This document shows, piece after piece, positions 1 to 5,090 of a DNA stretch of 5,913 nucleotides. The stretch is from Actinomycetes bacterium. GTDB taxonomy: Bacteria; Actinomycetota; Actinomycetes; Propionibacteriales; Propionibacteriaceae. The stretch spans positions 1 through 5,913 of the forward strand of contig JAEYNS010000261.1 in NCBI GenBank assembly GCA_023412435.1, written 5' to 3'. The notes under the pieces are model-generated. The model saw only the letters and a list, made by a program, of their open reading frames with translations, was not told where the DNA came from and did not search any database. The translations under genes and the position numbers were made by a program. Within the stretch, counting starts at the first letter, position 1. Every line of letters starts with the position of its first letter.

Positions 1-37
1 CAGCGGCAGTGGTCCCTGGTGGGGGGAAACGGCCGGA

Positions 38-2158
38 TCAGCCCCGGAACGGCAGCACCGAGCGGGGGAACAGCCGGCGCCACGGGTGAGCGGTCCGGGC
101 CCGGGTGGCGTTGAGTCCTGCGGCCGCGGTGCGGACCTGGGTCGCGACGTCGCCGGGGGGCACGGCGGGGGCGAAGCGGGCCTGCTCGACCTGGATCGCG
201 AGGGCCTTCGCCGCGGCGGCCGGTTCGGCCTCCAGGACGGCGGTCAGCGCTGCCGCGGTCTGCCGCGGGGTGCCGGTCGGCCAGGCGTGGCCGGCGTCGA
301 CGACGGTGTCCCGGAGCTCGTCCCAGGCGTCCTCCGCCATCCGCGCCGGGTCGCGGTCGGGTCGCAACCGCCACCACCGCCGACCTCCCCGCAGCGCGGT
401 GGGGGTGAATGCGACAGCCAGGACGGCGAGCCCGCCCGCAGCCCAGCCCGTCAGGTCGACCGGGCCGGGGGCGGTGCCCGTGGTCGGCGGCCGGCTGGCG
501 GTGGCGGTGGGGACGGGAGCCTCGCTGACCGGAACGCTCGGCTCGACCGAGGTGGACGCGCTCGTGGTCGGAGTCGGGACGGGGGCCACGCCCGGCGCAC
601 CGCTGGGCGTCGGGTCGAAGGCCACCCAGCCGAACCCCGCCAGGTACACCTCGGTCCAGGCGTGCATGTCGCGCACCGATACCTCGTAGTCCCCGTCTTC
701 GCTCTCGACTCCGGGCAGGAAGCCGACCACGACACGGGACGGGATCCCGACGGCACGGGTGAGGATCGCCAGCGAGCCGGAGAACTGCTCGCAGTACCCG
801 GTGCGCGAATCCAGCAGGAAGTCGCTCACGGTATCGAGGGTGGAGCCGCCGATCTGCGCGGTGGAGTAGGTGAACTCCTCCGAGCGCAGCCAGGCCAGCA
901 GCGCCAGCACCCGCTCGCCGTCGGTTGTCGCCCGGGCGGTGACCTGGCGGGCGAGGGTCACCACGTCGGGGTCGAGGTCGGGCGGCAGCGAGAGGGTGAG
1001 GCCGTCGTCGCCGGGGTCGCCGGAGGAGGCCGCGGCCACCTCGTCCGGTCCTGGGGCGAGGTCCCAACTGGTCACGGAGTAGGACAGGAACCGGGTGGCG
1101 GCCTTGCGGTCCTCGCCGATCGCGACGACAGCGAGCGAACGCGGGTCGTAGCGCCAGTCGCCATCGGCGACGATGTCCCTCGGCGCCCACGGCACCGGCA
1201 GCCACTCGCTGCTGAAATCGTCGACCTCGATGTCGAGCCGCACCGTGCCGGGCAGGTGGGCGAGTCCGGGCGGGTCGGACAGCGGCCGCGGCAGCAGGTC
1301 TGTGGCGACGAGGTGGAAGCCGTCGGCGTCGAAGGACGGGAGCGCGGCGAGCCTCAGGTAGCGGCCCCGGCCGTCGTCGCTGCGGTAGGTGATGATGACC
1401 CGGTCCACCGGGGCGCGCAGGTTGCGAATCAGGTCGAGGGTGGGGTCGCCCAGCTGGACCGAACTGTTCATGCCGGACGGGTCGAGGAAGGCGCCCGACC
1501 GTTCCGGGATCACCGAGGAGGCGGCGCCGGTGAGCACCCACGCGATCAGCAGCGACGCGCCGCCGGCCATACCGAGCCCGCGGCGCAGCCCCGCCGGTCC
1601 GCCCGCCCGGCGTGACTCGCCCGCCGCGCCATCGACGACGACGTTTCCGTACACCGCCGTCGCCAGCACCGCGATGTAGCCCGCGGAGATCAGGATCAGG
1701 TAGCCGGGGCTGGCCTCCTCCGCCAGCACGATCGACGGGACGAGGAAGGGCAGTACCAGCACCGGGAAGGTCCAGCCGGGACGCTCGAGGCCGACCGCTA
1801 TCGCTTCGACGACGACGAACAGCAGCCACAGCACCAGCGCGCTGAGCAGCCGGAAGCCGGCGTGCGGCTCCATCGGCGCGTACGCGGCAGCGGCGTGCTC
1901 GACGGTCTCGAGGATGATGTCACCGATCGGTTCCCGCAGCAGCAGCACCACGAGGACCCCTGGTGCCACGACCACCAGCCGCGAGACACCGGCCGGCGCT
2001 GCGAGCCGACGGGCGGCCCCGGCGAGAACGGCGCTGGAACCCACAAGGGCGAGCGTCATCCACAGGTAGTCGCGGTCGGTGGTCAGCGGGAAGATCGAGA
2101 CCGCGGAGAGCATGAGCGCCGCCACCACCGCCAGGGTCAGGCGTTCGGCGGACGTCAT
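38..2158 (-). CDS. Membrane-anchored transglutaminase-like protein (TgpA type, DUF3488/transglutaminase core/DUF4129-like tail)
   Basis: Predicted 706-residue integral membrane protein with an extracytoplasmic papain-like/transglutaminase domain. The N-terminal third has about six to seven hydrophobic segments (roughly residues 8-24, 32-50, 59-75, 104-123, 131-145, 155-172, 199-216), as in DUF3488. The transglutaminase core follows, with a complete apparent triad: Cys456 in GYCEQF, His499 in DMHAW and Asp515 in WVAFDPTP. Then comes a Pro/Thr/Ser-rich linker (about 521-567), one more membrane segment (about 570-587) and a cytoplasmic tail. The tail carries AWDEL, TPRQTAAAL and QARFAP, and resembles DUF4129. 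The ATG start at 2158 is chosen because it overlaps the DUF58 stop (ATGA) and begins just before the first membrane segment. The longer reading frame upstream of it is only antiphase DUF58 sequence. It is the last gene of the MoxR-DUF58 operon and probably translationally coupled. The family is named from Pseudomonas TgpA; the substrate (peptidoglycan or protein) is unknown. Architecture is near certain, biological role is not. Confidence 0.93.
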   Translation of the reverse strand: MTSAERLTLAVVAALMLSAVSIFPLTTDRDYLWMTLALVGSSAVLAGAARRLAAPAGVSRLVVVAPGVLVVLLLREPIGDIILETVEHAAAAYAPMEPHAGFRLLSALVLWLLFVVVEAIAVGLERPGWTFPVLVLPFLVPSIVLAEEASPGYLILISAGYIAVLATAVYGNVVVDGAAGESRRAGGPAGLRRGLGMAGGASLLIAWVLTGAASSVIPERSGAFLDPSGMNSSVQLGDPTLDLIRNLRAPVDRVIITYRSDDGRGRYLRLAALPSFDADGFHLVATDLLPRPLSDPPGLAHLPGTVRLDIEVDDFSSEWLPVPWAPRDIVADGDWRYDPRSLAVVAIGEDRKAATRFLSYSVTSWDLAPGPDEVAAASSGDPGDDGLTLSLPPDLDPDVVTLARQVTARATTDGERVLALLAWLRSEEFTYSTAQIGGSTLDTVSDFLLDSRTGYCEQFSGSLAILTRAVGIPSRVVVGFLPGVESEDGDYEVSVRDMHAWTEVYLAGFGWVAFDPTPSGAPGVAPVPTPTTSASTSVEPSVPVSEAPVPTATASRPPTTGTAPGPVDLTGWAAGGLAVLAVAFTPTALRGGRRWWRLRPDRDPARMAEDAWDELRDTVVDAGHAWPTGTPRQTAAALTAVLEAEPAAAAKALAIQVEQARFAPAVPPGDVATQVRTAAAGLNATRARTAHPWRRLFPRSVLPFRG

Positions 2159-3393
2159 GACGCACCACCCAGCATGCGCCAGGCCTGTTCGACGGAGGTT
2201 CCCATCGGCACCGTGACGCACCGCCAGCCCGCCGCCTCGAGCAGCCGGAGGGCGTTGTGGCCGATCAGCGCCGGTTCGCGGACCAGCGCCCAGCAGGCCC
2301 TGTGGTCGCGCCGGGCATCGGCCAGCGCGGCGGCATCGCGGTCGTCCAGCCGTGCCAGCAACGCGATCAGGAGCTGACCCCGTACCCCGGTCGGTGACCC
2401 CGCCAGCGCGCGGCCAAGGGTGGTCTCCCGGCTGAGTTCGAGGGCGGCGAGGCGTCGCAGCATGGCGGCGGTGGCCAGGGCTTTGCGGTCGGCGACGTCG
2501 ACGGCGCCGGCGGTGGTGTCGGTCAGCGCCACCGAGAAGCCGTGATCGATCAGGTGGCGGGCGATGGACGCCGCCGCCGACACCACCCACTCCAGTCGGG
2601 GCTCCGGCACCGCCGAGCCGTACGCGCCGGCCCGGTTGTCCACCAGCAGCACCGCGCTCGGATCCCAGGCCCGCTCCTCGCGACGCACCATCAGCTCGCC
2701 GGTGCGGGCGGTGGATCGCCAGTGGATCCGGCGGACGTCGTCACCGGGAAGGTATTCCCGCACCATCACGTCGTCCTGCCCGATCAGGCTGGTCTTGAGC
2801 ACCGTCGACTCCATGGCTGTGCCGAGCCCTGAAGCGTCGCGCATCGATTCGAGGGGGTGCACCGCCGGCAGCGCGAGCACCTCGGCAGTGCCCGGCAGCA
2901 CCTGATGCGACCTGGCCAGACCGAGCGCGTCCAGCACGCTGCGGTGCAGCGGTCCGAGCCGGTGCCTGCCGCGCCAGGCCGGGGTCACCCGGTGGTCGAT
3001 CCGGTGCCGGTCGAGGCCGAGCCCCATCGGGAACGTTGCCTCCCGCGGGCCGCGCAGAGCCCGCGCCCGCTCGTCGGAGTAGCTCGCCACCGCGCCGAGG
3101 CTGAGGCCGTCGGTGTCGACCACGATCCGGCTCACCACATCCTCGCCCGAGGCCACCTCCTCGGGCGTGACGGTCCGCGCCACCCCGGGCCGTCCGGTGC
3201 TCAGCATCACGAGGACCCAGCTCGCCACCGGAAGGAAGACGAGGAACAGGCCCGGCCACATCAGGTCGCGCTGGCCCGTCAGCCAGGCGAACCCGCTCCA
3301 CACCGCGCCGCCGATCACCGTCACCCACCCCTGCACCGTGAGGCCCGGCAGCGGGGCGCCCCGCTGCCAGCCGGCCAGAGGTGAGACCGCCAC
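2155..3393 (-). CDS. DUF58 domain-containing membrane protein
   Basis: Predicted 412-residue protein of the DUF58 family, which is habitually encoded next to MoxR ATPases. Two hydrophobic segments (about residues 22-39 and 44-64) anchor the N terminus. The DUF58 signature lies at residues 212-240: REYLPGDDVRRIHWRSTAR followed by a GELMVRREE segment, matching the family pattern R-Y-x-x-GD-x-x-R-x-I-x-W. The stretch AVLLVDNRAG (247-256) sits where VWA-like members often carry a metal-binding DxSxS. Here Asp252 is kept but the serines are absent, so a metal site is doubtful. The GTG start at 3393 is 2 nt after the moxR stop and is preceded by AGGA (complement of 3401-3404) with a 7-nt spacer. 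Residues upstream of it in the same frame are antiphase MoxR sequence. The stop overlaps the transglutaminase start by 4 nt. The probable role is a membrane partner of the MoxR ATPase; this is inference from gene neighbourhood. Confidence 0.92.
   Translation of the reverse strand: MAVSPLAGWQRGAPLPGLTVQGWVTVIGGAVWSGFAWLTGQRDLMWPGLFLVFLPVASWVLVMLSTGRPGVARTVTPEEVASGEDVVSRIVVDTDGLSLGAVASYSDERARALRGPREATFPMGLGLDRHRIDHRVTPAWRGRHRLGPLHRSVLDALGLARSHQVLPGTAEVLALPAVHPLESMRDASGLGTAMESTVLKTSLIGQDDVMVREYLPGDDVRRIHWRSTARTGELMVRREERAWDPSAVLLVDNRAGAYGSAVPEPRLEWVVSAAASIARHLIDHGFSVALTDTTAGAVDVADRKALATAAMLRRLAALELSRETTLGRALAGSPTGVRGQLLIALLARLDDRDAAALADARRDHRACWALVREPALIGHNALRLLEAAGWRCVTVPMGTSVEQAWRMLGGAS
3347..3368. 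repeat. Perfect 22-bp palindrome inside the start of the DUF58 gene
   Basis: GGCAGCGGGGC (3347-3357) is followed directly by its exact reverse complement (3358-3368), giving an uninterrupted dyad. It covers codons 9-16 of the DUF58 gene (residues WQRGAPLP), about 25 nt downstream of its GTG start. In the minus-strand mRNA it could fold as a 9-bp GC stem with a 4-nt loop. The sequence is directly visible; any regulatory role is inference. Confidence 0.6.
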
Positions 3394-3395
3394 GG

Positions 3396-4367
3396 CTACG
3401 TCCTGCGCTGGGGGAGCGGGATCTCCGCCACGGCGTGCGCCACCACGTCCATCACGTTGCGGCGGCCGAGGTGGGCCTCGTGGCTCAGCATCACGCGGTG
3501 GGCGAGGGTGGGCACCGCGAGTTGCTGGATGTCGTCGGGGGTCACATAGCTGCGGCCGGCGATCGCGGCCTGCGCCTTGGCGGCCCGCATCAACTGCAGG
3601 CTCGCCCGCGGCGAGGCGCCCAGCCGGATGTCCGGCAGCGCCCTCGTCCTGGCGACGATGGCGACCAGGTACTCCTTCACCGCACGGTGGACGAAGACCC
3701 GCCGGATCGCCGCGATGCACTCGTTGACGGTCTCGGCGGTCGCCACCGGGGTGAGCTGCTCCAGCGGCTCGGCCTCACCGTGGTGGTCGAGCATCGCGAT
3801 CTCCGCCGCCGTGCTCGGGTAGCCCATGTCGAGCCGGAGGCCGAACCGGTCGCGCTGCGCCTCCGGGAGTGGGTAGGTGCCCTCCATCTCGATGGGGTTC
3901 TGGGTAGCCACCACGACGAACGGACGCGGCAGTCGGTGCGTGGTGCCGTCCACCGTCACCCGGCGTTCCTCCATGGCTTCCAGCAGCGCCGACTGGGTCT
4001 TGGGTGAAGCGCGGTTGATCTCGTCCGCGATCACGACGTGGGCGAACACCCCGCCGGGCTTGAACTCGAAGTCGCGGGTGTGCTGGTTGAACACGGAGAC
4101 CCCGGTGATATCGCTGGGCAGCAGGTCGGGGGTGAACTGGATCCGGCTGGCGCGGGCGTCGATCGAGCGGGCCAACGCCCTGGCGAGCATCGTCTTGCCG
4201 ACCCCGGGGACGTCCTCGATCAGCAGGTGGGCCTCGGCCATCAGAGCGGTGATCGCCAGCCGGATCGCCTCGTCCTTGCCGTCGATGACCGTGCCCACGG
4301 CCCGGTGGATCGCCTCCGCCGTCTGCTGGACGGTCTGCACCTCAGTCGTGGACGCGACAACCTCCAC
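3396..4367 (-). CDS. MoxR-family AAA+ ATPase
   Basis: Predicted 323-residue cytoplasmic AAA+ ATPase, typical in length for MoxR proteins, which are thought to act as chaperone-like remodelling ATPases in complex maturation or stress responses. Visible motifs are Walker A DVPGVGKT (residues 52-59), Walker B VVIADEIN (111-118), sensor 1 region ATQNP (154-158), the MoxR hallmark LPEAQRDRF (168-176) and the sensor 2 region GASPRASL (250-257). The C-terminal part (GRSYVTPDDIQQLA, then LAHR) is the AAA lid typical of the family. The GTG start at 4367 is chosen because the purine run GGGAGGGAG lies 6 nt upstream. An in-frame GTG about 10 codons further in is possible but has no such site, and the longer upstream frame runs antisense to mraZ. 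It is the first gene of a three-gene minus-strand operon, divergent from mraZ. Family assignment is secure; the specific client is unknown. Confidence 0.95.
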   Translation of the reverse strand: MEVVASTTEVQTVQQTAEAIHRAVGTVIDGKDEAIRLAITALMAEAHLLIEDVPGVGKTMLARALARSIDARASRIQFTPDLLPSDITGVSVFNQHTRDFEFKPGGVFAHVVIADEINRASPKTQSALLEAMEERRVTVDGTTHRLPRPFVVVATQNPIEMEGTYPLPEAQRDRFGLRLDMGYPSTAAEIAMLDHHGEAEPLEQLTPVATAETVNECIAAIRRVFVHRAVKEYLVAIVARTRALPDIRLGASPRASLQLMRAAKAQAAIAGRSYVTPDDIQQLAVPTLAHRVMLSHEAHLGRRNVMDVVAHAVAEIPLPQRRT

Positions 4368-4373
4368 CGTGGG

Positions 4374-4382
4374 CTCCCTCCC
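4374..4382 (-). promoter_or_regulatory. Ribosome binding site of the moxR-family gene
   Basis: On the minus strand this reads GGGAGGGAG, 6 nt upstream of the GTG at 4367. It is the strongest purine run near any candidate start and decides the start codon. Confidence 0.7.
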
Positions 4383-4396
4383 GGTTGGCTGCCACC

Positions 4397-4423
4397 ACCC
4401 TACGTGACCGCTCCGCACGCCAA
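4397..4423 (-). promoter_or_regulatory. Weak candidate promoter for the MoxR-DUF58-transglutaminase operon
   Basis: On the minus strand TTGGCG (4418-4423) and TAGGGT (4397-4402) could be -35 and -10 elements, but the spacer is only 15 nt, shorter than usual. A promoter must lie in this divergent gap or further upstream; this is only the best-looking pair. Confidence 0.2.
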
Positions 4424-4460
4424 ACAGGTGGGGCGAGCGGTTGTCGATCACCCGTGACTC

Positions 4461-4491
4461 TTGCCTTCGGTGGAGGGATGTGGAGTATGGT
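4461..4491 (+). promoter_or_regulatory. Candidate mraZ (dcw operon) promoter
   Basis: TTGCCT (4461-4466) and TATGGT (4486-4491), 19 nt apart, resemble a housekeeping sigma factor promoter. The start of transcription would fall near 4497, giving a leader of under 30 nt to mraZ. The MraZ boxes overlap the spacer, the -10 and the start region, as expected for an operator that represses by occlusion. The match is moderate and the element is inferred. Confidence 0.35.
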
Positions 4492-4505
4492 GGTGGAAAG
4501 TGGAG
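4470..4505 (+). promoter_or_regulatory. MraZ operator: four phased GTGGNG boxes
   Basis: GTGGAG occurs at 4470-4475, 4480-4485 and 4500-4505, with a degenerate GTGGTG at 4490-4495, so the four units start exactly 10 bp apart, one helical turn. Known MraZ proteins bind tandem short G-rich boxes (TGGG-type in Escherichia coli, AAAGTG-type in Mollicutes) with the same pitch upstream of their own gene. The fourth unit reads AAAGTGG in context. The array ends 19 bp before the mraZ start codon. Assignment as the autoregulatory site follows from position, periodicity and known biology of the family. Confidence 0.85.
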
Positions 4506-4511
4506 CGACGC

Positions 4512-4520
4512 GGAGGAGGA
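4512..4520 (+). promoter_or_regulatory. Ribosome binding site of mraZ
   Basis: GGAGGAGGA ends 4 nt before the ATG at 4525. It is a strong Shine-Dalgarno match and rules out the longer in-frame extension, which would translate through the MraZ boxes. Confidence 0.8.
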
Positions 4521-4524
4521 TCCC

Positions 4525-4944
4525 ATGTTCCTGGGCACCTTCACGCAGAAGCTCGACGACAAGGGGCGGCTCATCCTGCCCGCGAAGTTCCGTGACCAGC
4601 TCGGTGACGGCCTCGTGATCACCAGGCAGCAGGAGCGGTGCCTGGCGGTCTGGCCGACAGCCGTGTTCCAGGCGGAGGTCGAGCGGGCAGCGTCCGGGCC
4701 GGCCACGTCACGAGGCGTCCGGGAGTACCAGCGGATGGTGGCTTCCGGCGCTTCTGACGAGTCTCCCGACAGCCAGGGTCGGGTGGTGGTGCCGCCGTCG
4801 CTGCGCCAGTACGCGGAACTGGTGAAGGACATCGTCGTGATCGGGGCGATCAACCGCCTCGAGGTGTGGGACGCGGCGAAGTGGGCGGAGTACTCCGCCG
4901 AGCAGGAAGCGGCCTTCGCGGACTTGGACGAGGAGGTCGACTAG
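4525..4944 (+). CDS. mraZ: Transcriptional regulator MraZ
   Basis: Predicted 139-residue DNA-binding protein, close to the usual length of about 140-150. MraZ is a ring-forming regulator built from two SpoVT/AbrB-like half-domains. It controls the division and cell wall operon that it heads, usually as an autorepressor. The two signature repeats are visible: DDKGRLILPAKFR at residues 11-23 (after the conserved GTFTQKL) and DSQGRVVVPPSLR at 82-94. The tail is acidic (DLDEEVD). The ATG at 4525 is supported by a strong Shine-Dalgarno sequence and by the family N terminus MFLGTF. It is the first plus-strand gene, divergent from the MoxR operon, and is followed after 146 nt by rsmH, the classical dcw order. 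The GTGGNG array just upstream is its probable binding site. Confidence 0.97.
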   Translation: MFLGTFTQKLDDKGRLILPAKFRDQLGDGLVITRQQERCLAVWPTAVFQAEVERAASGPATSRGVREYQRMVASGASDESPDSQGRVVVPPSLRQYAELVKDIVVIGAINRLEVWDAAKWAEYSAEQEAAFADLDEEVD

Positions 4945-4961
4945 CGGGCCGCTGCGCCCGC
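4944..4961 (+). other. Small GC hairpin at the mraZ stop codon
   Basis: GCGGGC (4944-4949) and GCCCGC (4956-4961) form a perfect 6-bp stem with a 6-nt loop, starting on the last base of the mraZ stop codon. There is no T-tract, so it is not a standard intrinsic terminator. It may be chance in such GC-rich DNA, or may add to the structured spacer with the larger inverted repeat downstream. Confidence 0.35.
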
Positions 4962-4971
4962 CGAGGCGATG

Positions 4972-5065
4972 CGGCTCGTGGGTCGCGGCTTCAACCCGGG
5001 GTTCCCCTGGCGCACCTTCCCCGGTGCCAGGTGGGCTCCGGGTTGAAACCCCGGTGCACGAGCCG
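4972..5065 (+). repeat. Long imperfect inverted repeat (predicted 94-nt RNA hairpin) between mraZ and rsmH
   Basis: The left arm (4972-5016) and right arm (5023-5065) flank a 6-nt loop TTCCCC. Perfect blocks are CGGCTCGTG/CACGAGCCG (4972-4980 with 5057-5065), TTCAACCCGG/CCGGGTTGAA (4990-4999 with 5038-5047), CCTGG/CCAGG (5006-5010 with 5027-5031) and CACC/GGTG (5013-5016 with 5023-5026). By hand alignment the arms give 34 Watson-Crick pairs, 5 G-U pairs, 4 mismatches and one 2-nt bulge (5011-5012). It begins 27 nt after the mraZ stop and ends 25 nt before the rsmH start. No T-tract follows. It could be a cis-acting mRNA structure (attenuator, processing or stability element) or a small palindromic mobile repeat. 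The fold is clear, the function unknown. Confidence 0.75.
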
Positions 5066-5080
5066 AACCGAGACAGACAC

Positions 5081-5085
5081 GAGGG
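5081..5085 (+). promoter_or_regulatory. Ribosome binding site of rsmH
   Basis: GAGGG lies 5 nt upstream of the ATG at 5091 and supports that start over the ATG at 5130, which would cut off the conserved HVPV segment. Confidence 0.6.
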
Positions 5086-5090
5086 TCGAG

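Noticed and set aside
1..37. Possible terminator or downstream gene end at the left edge
   Set aside because: The 37 nt past the transglutaminase stop show only a G-run and no convincing stem with a T-tract; too short to call.
86..1615. Long plus-strand open frame (509 codons) opposite the transglutaminase gene
   Set aside because: It is rich in Gly/Arg with no recognisable domain and lies antisense to a gene with clear family motifs. Long spurious frames are expected opposite GC-rich genes.
2159..2590. N-terminal extension of the transglutaminase frame to 2590
   Set aside because: The extra 144 residues are an Arg/Pro-rich shadow of the DUF58 gene; the membrane domain starts cleanly at the ATGA overlap.
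3144..3167. Inverted repeat CGCCCGAGG/CCTCGGGCG with a 6-nt loop inside the DUF58 gene
   Set aside because: A 9-bp interrupted stem is expected about once by chance in a GC-rich window of this size, and it sits mid-gene.
4368..4853. N-terminal extension of the MoxR frame into mraZ
   Set aside because: The extension is the antisense of mraZ and crosses its operator; the MoxR family N terminus and a ribosome binding site both point to 4367.
4972..5065. Intrinsic terminator after mraZ
   Set aside because: No T-run follows the stem, and rsmH would be left without an obvious promoter in the 25 nt that remain.
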